This document shows positions 1 through 8,566 of a DNA stretch of 64,000 nucleotides, piece after piece (positions within the stretch are counted from its first letter, which is position 1; the number at the start of each line of letters is the position of its first letter). Location of the stretch: positions 806,001-870,000 of the forward strand of contig CP019454.1 of assembly GCA_002951815.1 (NCBI GenBank). The letters run 5' to 3'. The notes under the pieces are model-generated. The model saw only the letters and a list, made by a program, of their open reading frames with translations, did not search any database and had not been told where the DNA came from. Both the position numbers and the translations under genes were made by a program. This stretch comes from Sulfobacillus thermotolerans (lineage in GTDB: Bacteria > Bacillota > Sulfobacillia > Sulfobacillales > Sulfobacillaceae).

Positions 1-1005
1 GGGGCCATGTGGTTGATCTTGGTGCTAGGGATTGGCATGGTCACTCGGGGGGCATTGCCTCCTGTACTCTTACCGGTCGTGGTGTTATTAACATTGGCTA
101 GCTTTGAAGCGGTCAACGCCTTGCCACCAGCCTTTCAAATGCGGGGTCAGATTTCCGCCGCACGCACGCGAATCAATGAAATCGTTGATCAAACGCCTCC
201 CATGTTTGCGGGACAGAAGACGTTGGAGGCAGCAGGTCTTGACGGTAAAGCGCCTGCTGTCCAGCTTCACGATGTGCGGTTTCGTTATCACTCCACCACG
301 CCATGGGTTTTAGATAAGACCTCTTTTGATGTGTTGCCTATGCAACATGTAGCGGTGGTTGGCCCTAGTGGTGCCGGGAAGAGTACGCTGTCAGGGGTTT
401 TGTCGCAACTGTGGCCCTATGAGGAGGGGCATATTCTCATTAATGGTGTGGAACTCTCGGATCTGCGGGTGGATGCCATGCCCCATCTCATCGGGGTCGT
501 TGACCAAGAACCGCATCTTTTTGATACAACATTGCGGGAGAACCTATTGCTAGCGAATCCATCAGCGACCCCGACGCAGCTCCAAGAGGCTTTACGCATT
601 GCACAGTTGGAGAGTTTGGTCAATGAATTACCGGACGGACTCGAGACGCCCGTCGGTGAACATGGGTTCAACTTCTCAGGCGGTGAGCGCAAACGCGTGG
701 CGATTGCCCGGGTTATCTTGCAAAATGCCCCGATTCTGGTGTTTGATGAGGCCACGGAAGGTCTTGATGCGTTGACTGAACGTCGGCTGATTCAAGAACT
801 GCGGCAATGGGCGAAAAATAAGACGGTGTTATGGATTACGCACCGTCTCGTCAACTTGGATGTGATGGATCAAGTGGTGGTGCTAGCGCAAGGCCGTGTT
901 GTAGAACAAGGACCGGCAGAGACGTTGGGGCGCCAAAGAGGTCTCTTCCAGCGCATGCGAGAATCTGAAATTCAGACCTTTGCATGGAATGCCGATGCCG
1001 TCTAA
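1..1005 (+). CDS. ABC transporter, CydC-like ATPase/permease (5' end cut off)
   Basis: C-terminal part of a fused membrane/ATPase ABC half-transporter; the frame is open to the window edge, so the N-terminus lies outside. About 40 residues of the last membrane region are followed by a complete nucleotide-binding domain. Counting from the first Met at base 7, Walker A GPSGAGKS is at about 119-126. The signature FSGGERKRVAIAR, Walker B ILVFDEATEGLD and the switch His in ITHRL follow. The single FSGGE signature and overall layout fit CydC, the partner of CydD, which exports cysteine/glutathione to the cell exterior for cytochrome bd assembly. That substrate is inferred because cydD is not visible. 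The 3' end overlaps the convergent SQR-like gene by 4 bases. Confidence 0.8.
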   Translation, partial: GAMWLILVLGIGMVTRGALPPVLLPVVVLLTLASFEAVNALPPAFQMRGQISAARTRINEIVDQTPPMFAGQKTLEAAGLDGKAPAVQLHDVRFRYHSTTPWVLDKTSFDVLPMQHVAVVGPSGAGKSTLSGVLSQLWPYEEGHILINGVELSDLRVDAMPHLIGVVDQEPHLFDTTLRENLLLANPSATPTQLQEALRIAQLESLVNELPDGLETPVGEHGFNFSGGERKRVAIARVILQNAPILVFDEATEGLDALTERRLIQELRQWAKNKTVLWITHRLVNLDVMDQVVVLAQGRVVEQGPAETLGRQRGLFQRMRESEIQTFAWNADAV

Positions 1006-2249
1006 AGACGCGGTCGCTTAATGTTGACATGCCCCAACACGGATTCTAACCCGACTTGCACCAGGTCGGGAGGCAAATGACCATGAGAGTAGAAATAATA
1101 GCTGTCAAAGCTCCATTTCATCAGGTGAGCACTGACTCCGTGGAGCGCGATGTCCGTTTGGCCTCCGTACATGGTGTCCGACAATATGAGGGTAGCTTCA
1201 CTGCCGCCTTCATACATGATGCAAAAGACTTCGGGCTTATAGAGCGGAACGTCGCCCGTATTGGTCAATTCTTTGACGACTGTGGCGGCGGCGATATCGG
1301 CCTGAATAATCGCTAGGTGGCCTAGTTTAGGAATGGTTAGAGCATTAACGTCGCCCGCTGCAAAAATGTTGCGGTGGGTTAAATGGCGCATGGTATGGTC
1401 TGTCGGGACAAACCCTTTTTCATCGCCGAGTCCAGAGTATTTAATGACCGAAGGTCCTGCGTAGGGCGGAATGACAATGGTCAGCGCGCTCGGTAATGTT
1501 GTACCATCACTAAACACGACGTGATCGGCAGCGATGGCCACAATGGTTTGTCTGCGCAAAACCGTAATATTTTTCACCGTCATGCGTTCGTGTAAGATAT
1601 GATGCACGGTCGTGCCGACATCTTCTAAAAAGTCTTGGCCTGGTGTGAACAAGGTGATTGAGCTCTTATCGCGCAAGCCGAGCCGTCTAAGGTCGTGGTC
1701 GAGCATGAACGTGACTTCTCCCATCGGGCCTTCGCACGCCACGTCTAAATGGGGGATTTGGACGGTATGCCCCCAATGCGTTTTAGCGGTCCCCAGTACT
1801 ATAGGGCCGCCTTTAAATTTTTTTAAGGCCTCTTGTAGGCGCGGTGCTTCGGTATCGTCACACATGGAATACCCAAAGTTGCGAAAGCCTTCGATGGCTT
1901 CGTAGTCCTTAACAATTCCCATGGTCAAAAAAAGGTAATCGTAATGTAGGACCTGACCATTGGACAAGGCAACCGTTTGTTTGTGGGGATCGATATATTG
2001 AGCGGCTGCTTGAATGAACCGGGCGTTAGCGCGATCCGCAATCGGTTGCAACGGGTGACGAAACTGGGCGACGGGCTTGCCTGCCATAGCGACATCAGGC
2101 ATCCCAGGTTTTTGCAAGGTTGTTGCCCGTGGGTCAACCAGAACGATGTCGGCGTGCGGGTGAAGTGCATTATGCAACCGATATAACAGCCGCAGACCGG
2201 CAAATCCTCCTCCGAGTATGACGATACGTGTTTGCGGTGTTGCAGCCAT
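1002..2249 (-). CDS. Sulfide:quinone oxidoreductase-like flavoprotein
   Basis: 415-residue FAD protein of the two-dinucleotide-binding-domain family. The N-terminal Rossmann motif is ILGGGFAGLRLL (about 11-22) and the second FAD-contact motif is NIFAAGDVNAL (about 294-304). Three cysteines sit where classical SQRs carry catalytic ones: Cys130 (YSMCDD), Cys172 (VACEGP) and Cys343 (EVFCIMYEGG). This supports sulfide oxidation with transfer of electrons to membrane quinone. The start ATG has AAGGAG seven bases upstream. It runs convergent to the ABC gene and is apparently monocistronic. A second, less canonical family member lies at 31676-32938. SQR type and substrate are inferred from motifs only; other NDH-2-like enzymes share the fold. 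Confidence 0.75.
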   Translation of the reverse strand: MAATPQTRIVILGGGFAGLRLLYRLHNALHPHADIVLVDPRATTLQKPGMPDVAMAGKPVAQFRHPLQPIADRANARFIQAAAQYIDPHKQTVALSNGQVLHYDYLFLTMGIVKDYEAIEGFRNFGYSMCDDTEAPRLQEALKKFKGGPIVLGTAKTHWGHTVQIPHLDVACEGPMGEVTFMLDHDLRRLGLRDKSSITLFTPGQDFLEDVGTTVHHILHERMTVKNITVLRRQTIVAIAADHVVFSDGTTLPSALTIVIPPYAGPSVIKYSGLGDEKGFVPTDHTMRHLTHRNIFAAGDVNALTIPKLGHLAIIQADIAAATVVKELTNTGDVPLYKPEVFCIMYEGGSEATLILSDTMYGGQTDIALHGVSAHLMKWSFDSYYFYSHGHLPPDLVQVGLESVLGHVNIKRPRL

Positions 2250-2341
2250 TCGTTAACTCCTTACTTGCTGAATAATAAATAATGATATGAGTGTTGCAAA
2301 TTATTGTACGCTACTCATCCTCGCAACTGACTTGCAAATGT

Positions 2342-2602
2342 TTAAGGCTTGAGCGCTTTATGATGGTTCGGCAATGAAAAATACGTTATCGCGCCACCGC
2401 CAACCGCCCAGATCCACACGATACCAATAAGAGGCCACGTGAGAGGGGCAAGAAGTCCGAATGTGATAGCTTTAAGCAACCATGCCGCGGCTAGTAGACC
2501 CAGTTGAATCAATCCACTTGAGAATTTGCCCATGACTAACGAGCCAATGCCCGGAGCAAAGACATTAATGATGGTGCCGACGAGCGCTAAAGTTTTTCGC
2601 AT
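2342..2602 (-). CDS. Small two-helix membrane protein, unknown function
   Basis: 86 residues from the ATG at 2602, chosen because GAAAGGATGG lies just upstream; an in-frame ATG 27 bases earlier has no ribosome site. Two hydrophobic segments (about 6-25 and 30-65, the latter broken by glycine and proline) suggest a short integral membrane protein. It contains a Gly-rich APGIGSLVMGKF stretch. The C-terminal tail is basic (NHHKALKP). It lies 92 bases upstream of the SQR-like gene on the same strand, so the two could share a transcript. The family was not recognised. Confidence 0.6.
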   Translation of the reverse strand: MRKTLALVGTIINVFAPGIGSLVMGKFSSGLIQLGLLAAAWLLKAITFGLLAPLTWPLIGIVWIWAVGGGAITYFSLPNHHKALKP

Positions 2603-2783
2603 TTGAACCATCCTTTCTGATGTCATCACACAGGGTGTCTAGTCTCGGTGGAATCTGGTTCTTAATACCAACACACGCGTGAATGGATGGAAAAAACGTC
2701 ACAACCCGAACGGATATGGTGCCTAAGAATTAGTATAGCACAGGATAAATTGTGGAGAAAAACCGTCGTGCGGGAAGGGGGTG

Positions 2784-2814
2784 TTGCCGACAAGGTCGTG
2801 GAATCTTGTATAAT
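2784..2814 (+). promoter_or_regulatory. Candidate promoter of the DMT transporter leader
   Basis: A perfect TATAAT lies at 2809-2814. The -35 could be TTGCCG at 2784 (19-base spacer) or CCGACA at 2787 (16-base spacer). Transcription from here would give a leader of about 170 bases before the transporter start at 2988, long enough for the small reading frame and hairpin described next. Confidence 0.45.
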
Positions 2815-2894
2815 GATGAAGAATTTTTCCGCGGCATGTGTTTTTTGAGCACGAACTTTTATAACGGGGTGTTTAAATGGAAGGAGGAGATTTG

Positions 2895-2942
2895 GTGTTA
2901 ACATTATATGAATGTGATGTTCCTGCGTACCCTGCGCACTAA
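2895..2942 (+). CDS. Possible 15-residue leader peptide upstream of the DMT transporter
   Basis: GTG-started frame of 15 codons ending in TAA (MLTLYECDVPAYPAH), preceded by a very strong AAGGAGGA Shine-Dalgarno sequence six bases upstream. The stop codon abuts the hairpin at 2942-2961, and the transporter starts 45 bases later. A strong ribosome site in front of a tiny frame that ends on a hairpin is the layout of a translational leader or attenuator. No functional evidence exists beyond the layout, and chance is possible. Confidence 0.4.
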   Translation: MLTLYECDVPAYPAH

Positions 2943-2961
2943 GGCAGGGCACTCCCTGCCT
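2942..2961 (+). promoter_or_regulatory. Hairpin between leader peptide and DMT transporter
   Basis: Perfect 8-bp stem (AGGCAGGG / CCCTGCCT) with a CACT loop. It begins at the last base of the leader stop codon. There is no long T-run (only TCATTTGTTG follows), so it is a weak terminator at best and may act at the level of translation. Confidence 0.45.
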
Positions 2962-2987
2962 CATTTGTTGACAGGGGGATTAATAAA

Positions 2988-3863
2988 TTGCGAACACAAC
3001 GATTTTGGGGTGGAGTATTTTTGGCTATCGCCGCCAGCATTTGGGGTGGCATGTATGTCGTCAGCAAAGTAGTCTTGGAGGTTATTCCTCCCTTGTCACT
3101 TATGTGGATTCGCTATGTGTTGGCTGTCATCGCCCTTGTGTCATTAGGGCTCCTTCGTCGCGAATCGTGGCGTCTTCCCCGGCAATATTGGGGGCTCGTT
3201 GCGGCAATTGGTGTGATCGGCTATATCGTATCTATTTGGGCGCAATTTCTTGGCACTGCACTTTCAACCGCGCAAATGGGGTCTGTGATTACCGCCGCAA
3301 CGCCAGCCTTTATGGTGGTCTTTGCCCATGTGCTATTACGGGAGCGTATCACCCGCCAAGGGCTAGGGTCCGTCCTATTGGCTATGGCAGGAGTGTGGCT
3401 CATTGTAGGCTGGAGTGCAAGAGGGCCGCACAGCATTACGGGAGGCGTTGTCCTCTTTGTGGCGGCTGTGACATGGGCGTTGATGTCGGTTTTGATTAAG
3501 AAGGTGCCTTCTAGCGTGTCACTGTTGGTCGTAACGGTCTATGCGCTTGCTATCGCGTTTTTGCTGCTGTCACCAATGGCATGGCTTCAGTTGCACCATG
3601 TGAGTGTGAGTCAACTTCAGCCTTTTAAAATTTGGGGAGGCTTATTGTATTTAGGGGTTATCTCGACGGCGGTAGCGTTCTTTTTGTGGAATGAAGGGTT
3701 GAAACGTGTCGACGCGGCGACCGGGGGGATTTATTTCTTCTTCCAACCCGTGGCGGGCAGCCTTTTGGGATGGCTATTATTGGGTGAACAGGTCTCTGCA
3801 GCTTTTTGGCTAGGCGCTGCTCTGATTGCAGGTGGCGTCATGTTCGCAATCCGTACCGCGTAA
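2988..3863 (+). CDS. DMT superfamily (EamA) transporter
   Basis: 291-residue protein with about ten hydrophobic helices in two EamA repeats (about 8-140 and 150-288), the usual size for the drug/metabolite transporter family. The N-terminal repeat has the characteristic WGGMYVVSKVVLE and PLSLMWIRYVLA segments. The second ends near PVAGSLLGWLLLGEQ, the family hallmark around the last loops. It starts at TTG 2988 with AGGGGG about 11 bases upstream. Family members export amino acids, nucleosides or other small metabolites, and the substrate cannot be read from sequence. The next gene starts 23 bases downstream and is likely co-transcribed. Confidence 0.85.
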   Translation: MRTQRFWGGVFLAIAASIWGGMYVVSKVVLEVIPPLSLMWIRYVLAVIALVSLGLLRRESWRLPRQYWGLVAAIGVIGYIVSIWAQFLGTALSTAQMGSVITAATPAFMVVFAHVLLRERITRQGLGSVLLAMAGVWLIVGWSARGPHSITGGVVLFVAAVTWALMSVLIKKVPSSVSLLVVTVYALAIAFLLLSPMAWLQLHHVSVSQLQPFKIWGGLLYLGVISTAVAFFLWNEGLKRVDAATGGIYFFFQPVAGSLLGWLLLGEQVSAAFWLGAALIAGGVMFAIRTA

Positions 3864-3886
3864 GGCTAGGAGAGGAGCAAAGGACA

Positions 3887-4675
3887 GTGGGTTCGTGGCT
3901 CAGTTGGCTCGGGCAATCGGGATTTTTATTGGAACATCAAGGCGTGCGCATGGTCATCGACCCTTTTTTGTCTGAAACACCCGGTGCCATGTCGCCGCAT
4001 TTTGATGTGTATGATTTAGGATCAGTTCATTGGATCCTGAGTACGCATGAGCACCTTGACCATTGGGATCATGAGACCATTGCACGGTTGAAAGAGGCAA
4101 ATCCCCAAGCGCGTATTGTCGCACCCGGTCATTTGCGGTCGCGAGCAGCGGATGCTGGGTTTTTGGAGGAGGAATTTGTGGTTCCTTCACTGACCCATCC
4201 TGTGCATTTGACTCCAGACGTGGCAGTGCAAGCGGTGTCTGCGGTACATGCAGTACACTCTCAAGACGGCTACGGATCTGGGGAAAAGGATCAGTTCTTG
4301 GGATACATTCTGTCTTTGGAAGGTCTCACATTATATCATAGCGGGGATACCATATTGTCTCAGGCTTTGTTGGATCGGCTCATGGATGCGCACATCGATA
4401 TTGCTATGTTGCCCATTAACGGCCGGGACTTTTTTCGTGATGCGCTGGATATTGTTGGGAATCTTGGGGCGTGTGAAGCGGTGGATTTGGCTGGCCGCAT
4501 TGGAGCCAGTATTCTCATTCCCATGCATTACGATGCGTTTGCAGGCAACCTAGGGGACGTCGGCCAAGCGGCGCGGTATGCCCATGAGCGCTGGCCGTAC
4601 ATGACGGTCGCGGTATTAGGGTATGGTCAGAAGTGGCCCATGGAAAAGCCCATAGCGTTGCCTCATCACCGGTAA
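3887..4675 (+). CDS. UlaG-like metallo-beta-lactamase-fold hydrolase
   Basis: 262 residues from GTG 3887, chosen because AGGAGAGGAG lies about 10 bases upstream; an earlier in-frame ATG falls inside the preceding gene. The metal-binding motif THEHLDHWD (about 60-68) plus later GDT, LPINGRD and PMHYD segments fit the UlaG / L-ascorbate-6-phosphate-lactonase-like branch of the fold. These are cytoplasmic metal-dependent hydrolases of lactones or phosphodiesters. No other ascorbate genes are nearby, so the true substrate is unknown. It probably forms a two-gene operon with the DMT transporter. Confidence 0.75.
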   Translation: MGSWLSWLGQSGFLLEHQGVRMVIDPFLSETPGAMSPHFDVYDLGSVHWILSTHEHLDHWDHETIARLKEANPQARIVAPGHLRSRAADAGFLEEEFVVPSLTHPVHLTPDVAVQAVSAVHAVHSQDGYGSGEKDQFLGYILSLEGLTLYHSGDTILSQALLDRLMDAHIDIAMLPINGRDFFRDALDIVGNLGACEAVDLAGRIGASILIPMHYDAFAGNLGDVGQAARYAHERWPYMTVAVLGYGQKWPMEKPIALPHHR

Positions 4676-4680
4676 CTTGC

Positions 4681-4711
4681 AGCGGCAACGAGCTTGTCTC
4701 TCGTTGCCGCT
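4681..4711. terminator. Hairpin between convergent genes
   Basis: Perfect 12-bp stem AGCGGCAACGAG / CTCGTTGCCGCT with a 7-base loop, six bases after the UlaG-like stop and 14 bases beyond the convergent hydrolase stop. No T-run on either side, so termination is inferred from position and stem strength. Confidence 0.6.
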
Positions 4712-4725
4712 GGCATTGGGTGCTT

Positions 4726-5577
4726 TTAAAGCAAGGATGTCGAGGAGGGGAGGCGCTCGATGTGTTGTTGGTACCAATGAAGAAAGAGAGGGACAACGCG
4801 TTCGGGAGAATCAGCCACTAAGCTATGTAGGGCCTTGTCCAAAAATTGCGTGTCATTAAGCCCGGCCTTTTCCAAGAGCGCTGCGGACTGGGACACATCA
4901 ACAATCGGATCCTGGGCGCTAAAAAGAGCCAGACTGCGGCATGATAGAGTCTGGGGCTGGAGCAGGCGATGTTGTGCGTCCAAAAGGTTTAAAAGAAAGC
5001 TTAGGGTGTAATAGCGATTGGTTAAGGGATCGCCCTCAATCAGGTCGACGACTTGGGAGTTGTTGCTGACGCCCGTCATGGGCAACGGCTTTAAAGGTCG
5101 GGCTCGCCCAAGGACCTTACGCAAGCTCCATAGCAGACGAAAAGCTACGGGATGAAACTGGAAGTGCAACCGTAGCGCAGGGGACACTAAAAAGAGACCG
5201 TCAGGTCGGACTTGGGCTTGGGACGTCAGTAAAGCAATGAGTGCGCCTAAGCTTTCACCGCCAAGCAAAGACGGCGTCGACGCCGTGTTGGTTGCTAGAA
5301 AGGCTGACCAAATGGCGGATAAATCGTTTATATAGTCTTGAAACTGGACAACGTGGCCCCTTGCTCCGTGCGACCGTCCATGCCCTCGCAAGTCGGGCAA
5401 CCACACACGAATCCCTGCTTCGGCTAAGTTGATAGCCAAGGGCAAATAATAATCTGAGTGAACCGCCGAGGCGTGCAAAAACATCAGCTGGGCATGGGCA
5501 TGTGAGACGTCAACCGTTCGCACATATATACGCGGCTGCATAGGCAGATACTGAGCAAATACCGAAATTTTAGCCAT
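4726..5577 (-). CDS. Alpha/beta hydrolase, monoacylglycerol-lipase-like
   Basis: 283 residues with a full alpha/beta-hydrolase triad. The nucleophile elbow is GGESLGAL (Ser about 109), the acid is in SAQDPIVDV, and the His is in ALHSLVADSPER. The oxyanion-side motif FLHASAVHSDYY and the LPDLRGHGRSHG segment are typical of the lysophospholipase/monoacylglycerol lipase group, which cleaves acyl esters of glycerol. There is no signal peptide, so it is cytoplasmic. The ATG start lacks a clear Shine-Dalgarno sequence. It lies downstream of the broken LysR gene on the same strand, separated by 189 bases with no visible feature. Confidence 0.75.
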   Translation of the reverse strand: MAKISVFAQYLPMQPRIYVRTVDVSHAHAQLMFLHASAVHSDYYLPLAINLAEAGIRVWLPDLRGHGRSHGARGHVVQFQDYINDLSAIWSAFLATNTASTPSLLGGESLGALIALLTSQAQVRPDGLFLVSPALRLHFQFHPVAFRLLWSLRKVLGRARPLKPLPMTGVSNNSQVVDLIEGDPLTNRYYTLSFLLNLLDAQHRLLQPQTLSCRSLALFSAQDPIVDVSQSAALLEKAGLNDTQFLDKALHSLVADSPERVVPLFLHWYQQHIERLPSSTSLL

Positions 5578-5766
5578 GGATGTCCGATCCCGTCCCTAAA
5601 TGCTGTAATCTTGGCATAAAATCTGCCATGATACGCTCCCCCTCACCGTTTCCACATATCGTTCCCCCATAGAACTTGAGAATGCATATCTGCGGGAAAT
5701 TTTTCCTTGAAACCCTCCCTATTATTATGCGGGAGATGCGTCTAAATGTCTTAACGACTTTTAGAC

Positions 5767-6495
5767 TTACAAGGTTTGTTGTAAATAGCGAAGAATGCGG
5801 CGTGCCCATATATCGAGCCACGGCGGTGCCTTGGACACATATATCAGGGCCATGGTGCGTACCGGCCATATCACGCCGGGTGTTTCCACAGAGGCCAAAG
5901 TGTTTTGGAGCATATCCGCATAGACTAACGAGCGCGGCATGACGACAACGCCTCGTCCAGCGCGAATGAGGGCTTGAGCTGATTGTAAGGAATCCACGAT
6001 GATTTCATGAAGAGGATGGATGTTGAGCGTTGCCAACACCGTGCGGACGGTATACCCATGGCTAAGCGTTGGAGAAAATCCAATCCATGGCCAACTTTCG
6101 AGCGAAGACTCAAGAGTTTCGATGATATCGGGGCGTGCGATGGGGACCAATGGATCCTGATAAAGGGTCTTTAACGTCACTGTCGTCCCGAAACCATGGG
6201 TGGTGCGAATCAGGCCGGCTTTAAGCTCACCATTTTCCACACGGCGGATAATATCGTTGGAAGTTCCCGTTTGAATTTGCCATAGGAGACGATGCGACTG
6301 GTATGCATCTGGTAGAAGTTGTTCGGCCCAGCCACTAAAAATTCGGGCGATGCCGACCGCTTGGTATGAAGGTTGCGGCATGGTTAACAGCCGGTGGGCC
6401 TGACTCCAATGACTCAGACTAGATTTCAGCCATGGCAATGCCGGAATGAGAACGCTGCGTAGGCTTTGGGGATCGGTCCCCCAAGAGGGGTTCAA
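5767..6495 (-). pseudogene. LysR-family regulator, C-terminal part (gene split by IS607 element)
   Basis: About 240 residues resembling only the ligand-binding half of a LysR regulator (segments such as LIRTTHGFG, LVPIARPDIIE and ALIRAGRGVVVMPRSL). It has no DNA-binding domain of its own. The frame runs back to an in-frame stop at 6496-6498, right at the left end of the IS607 element. The missing helix-turn-helix half is on the far side of the element, same strand, at about 8690-8845. Joining the two flanks restores one continuous frame. A TTG at 6495 could in principle start a truncated protein, but it has no ribosome site and the product would lack DNA binding. Confidence 0.85.
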
Positions 6496-6555
6496 TCAGT
6501 ACCTAAAATATTGCTTTTTCTTCACTAAATCATATTTTTATGGTATAATTTAGAT

Positions 6556-7203
6556 ATGCTATTAAGTTTAGAAGAAGCAGCGAAAGTCTTAGGGGTATCC
6601 AAAAGCACCATGCGCCGTTGGGAAGCGGAAGGGCGTCTGAAACCCGAGCGAACGCCGGGCGGACATCGCCGGTATCGGTCTGAAGAGTTAACGCAAATGG
6701 CCGTGCATCCTCTGCCCAAAACAGATCGTGTGACCATCGCGTATGCTCGTGTGTCGAGTCACGACCAGAAAGCCGACTTGGAAAGGCAGGCCATGGTGTT
6801 ATCCGAGTTCTGCACAAAGAACGGCTGGACTCATGAGGTGATTCGTGATCTGGGATCCGGTCTGAATTACCACAAGAAAGGATTGCGTGAGCTTTTACAG
6901 CGCATTATGCGCAATGATGTGGAACGGCTCGTCGTCACCCATAAAGATCGGCTGTTGCGATTCGGCGCGGAACTGGTCTTTGCTCTCTGTGAAGAGTTCC
7001 ACACCGAAGTGGTGATCGTCAATAAATCAGAAGAGATGTGCTACGAAGAAGAACTGACGCAGGACGTGCTCGAAATCATTACGGTGTTTTCCGCGAGACT
7101 GTATGGTTCCCGGAGCCACAAGAATAAAAAATTGATTGAACGCATGAAAGAGGCGACGCAAGATGATGCGAACCAGGCGGAGGATGACCCGACAACCGAA
7201 TGA
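6556..7203 (+). CDS. tnpA: IS607 TnpA serine recombinase
   Basis: 215 residues. A MerR-like winged helix-turn-helix (about 1-45, LSLEEAAKVLGVSKSTMRRW then GRLKPERTPGGHRRY) precedes a small serine-recombinase catalytic domain. The catalytic Ser67 is in YARVSS, with the conserved THKDRLLRFG segment at about 128-137. This N-terminal-HTH order is diagnostic of IS607 TnpA, which moves the element through a double-stranded circular form. An AT-rich stretch ending TATAATTTAGATATG precedes the ATG, giving a -10-like sequence but no strong Shine-Dalgarno, so the transcript may be nearly leaderless. It overlaps tnpB by 41 bases. Confidence 0.92.
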   Translation: MLLSLEEAAKVLGVSKSTMRRWEAEGRLKPERTPGGHRRYRSEELTQMAVHPLPKTDRVTIAYARVSSHDQKADLERQAMVLSEFCTKNGWTHEVIRDLGSGLNYHKKGLRELLQRIMRNDVERLVVTHKDRLLRFGAELVFALCEEFHTEVVIVNKSEEMCYEEELTQDVLEIITVFSARLYGSRSHKNKKLIERMKEATQDDANQAEDDPTTE

Positions 7204-8566
7204 ACGCAAGGCCGTTTTGCTCCATGACCTCATCGACCGGTACGCCAAGCAGAAAGATGCGTACCTGGTGGCACTCGCCCAAACGAAGAACTGGTGCATT
7301 TGGCAATCGCCGCGCAAGGTCAAGCGCCGATTTGCCCGTCAGTACAGTCATCACACGTTACCGATTCACGTCGAAGATCAATGTTTTTTTGATGCCGTCA
7401 CGACGATGGTGGCATGGGTGGAGAGTGCCAAAGCTCTCAATCACTGGACGAGCCAAGTCTTCGCGCACACGGAGGATGAGAATGCGCGCATCCACTACTT
7501 TAAGGCATTCAAGTCCTATGCTGAACTGGCCCAGGGGCTGTCTGGCGAATGGCACGATCCGTGGTTGTTCCACTTGATGCGCAATTCCTTGATGCACCCA
7601 CCGCGGGTTCACAATCGGCATAGTGCCATGCTGGACGACAGTAGCTATCGCGTGTTCATCGAGAAAGGAAAACAATATATTAGCCTCACGAGTCTTGTCA
7701 AAGGTCAGCGTATCGTGTTACCCCTTCTGGGTAATGCAGGCATCCGTGGGACTATTCGCGTGGTGTACGCGGCCGATCACTGGGAGATTCATACGATGAC
7801 CCAGGTCAAAGTCCAGAAGATGTCCCCTCGCATCAAAAATATTGCGCTAGATGCGGGCACCACGGAAGTCTATACCGATCAGAATAACCGACGCTATGGC
7901 ACTGACTTTGGACGTATCCTCGCTAAGGTAGACGCGCAGGTGACGGATAAAGGCAAGAAGCGCAATCAAATTCGTGATGCCGCGAAGAATCAAGTGTTTG
8001 TCAGTGAAGAAGAACGCCAGGCACACCTCAAGAAAGTGCATCGAAACAATCTGGGCAAGAAGAAACAAAACATGCGGCGTACCACAGCCAGAGCAGCGTT
8101 TGCCACGGAAATTAACCATGCGCTCAACGATGTATTGGAACAGAGACCGCAACGGATCATTGTCGAAGATTTAAGCCACATGCGCGGCAAGGCCCAAGGT
8201 AAGACAATGTCCCGTCAAGTGTCCTTGTGGATGCGTAGCGTCCTGGCCGAACGATTAGATTTTAAAACCACGGCGAGAGGTTCTCGCCGACAAGCGGTTG
8301 CGTCAGCGTATACGAGTCAGGAGTGCTCTCATTGCGGTTTCACGGCCAAAGATAACCGCAAAGGGGATCATTTCAGGTGCGTGTTTTGTGGCACGGTCGA
8401 TACCGCCGATGGCAATGCAGCGAAGGTGATTTTAAAGCGGAGCACCGATCCCGAGATCAAACTGTGGATGACTAAAGAGGCCATTAAAAAGATCTTGGAC
8501 CAGCGCAACGCCCAAATCACGGGGGCAACCCCAGCGCCGGTTGTGAAGGTCGCATCGCTTGTCTAG
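7163..8566 (+). CDS. tnpB: TnpB RNA-guided nuclease (IS607-associated)
   Basis: 467 residues. The RuvC-like triad is complete: Asp230 (IALDAGTTEVYTD), Glu335 (IIVEDLSHM) and Asp416 (DTADGNAAK). The inserted zinc ribbon has Cys388/Cys391 (CSHC) and Cys406/Cys409 (CVFC). TnpB proteins, the ancestors of Cas12, cut DNA guided by an RNA made from the transposon right end and help retain the element at its donor site. The protein is on the long side because of an N-terminal region of about 220 residues before the first RuvC motif. The start at 7163 lies inside tnpA, suggesting translational coupling. No frameshift or stop was seen. Confidence 0.92.
   Translation: MMRTRRRMTRQPNERKAVLLHDLIDRYAKQKDAYLVALAQTKNWCIWQSPRKVKRRFARQYSHHTLPIHVEDQCFFDAVTTMVAWVESAKALNHWTSQVFAHTEDENARIHYFKAFKSYAELAQGLSGEWHDPWLFHLMRNSLMHPPRVHNRHSAMLDDSSYRVFIEKGKQYISLTSLVKGQRIVLPLLGNAGIRGTIRVVYAADHWEIHTMTQVKVQKMSPRIKNIALDAGTTEVYTDQNNRRYGTDFGRILAKVDAQVTDKGKKRNQIRDAAKNQVFVSEEERQAHLKKVHRNNLGKKKQNMRRTTARAAFATEINHALNDVLEQRPQRIIVEDLSHMRGKAQGKTMSRQVSLWMRSVLAERLDFKTTARGSRRQAVASAYTSQECSHCGFTAKDNRKGDHFRCVFCGTVDTADGNAAKVILKRSTDPEIKLWMTKEAIKKILDQRNAQITGATPAPVVKVASLV

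Noticed and set aside
2294-2339. TTGCAAAT repeated twice upstream of the first SQR-like gene
   Set aside because: The word is short, the spacing of 38 bases is not suggestive and no promoter lines up with it, so chance is a sufficient explanation.
2662-2964. A 100-codon minus-strand reading frame upstream of the DMT transporter
   Set aside because: No ribosome site, low-complexity translation with no recognisable pattern, and it lies over the plus-strand promoter and leader.
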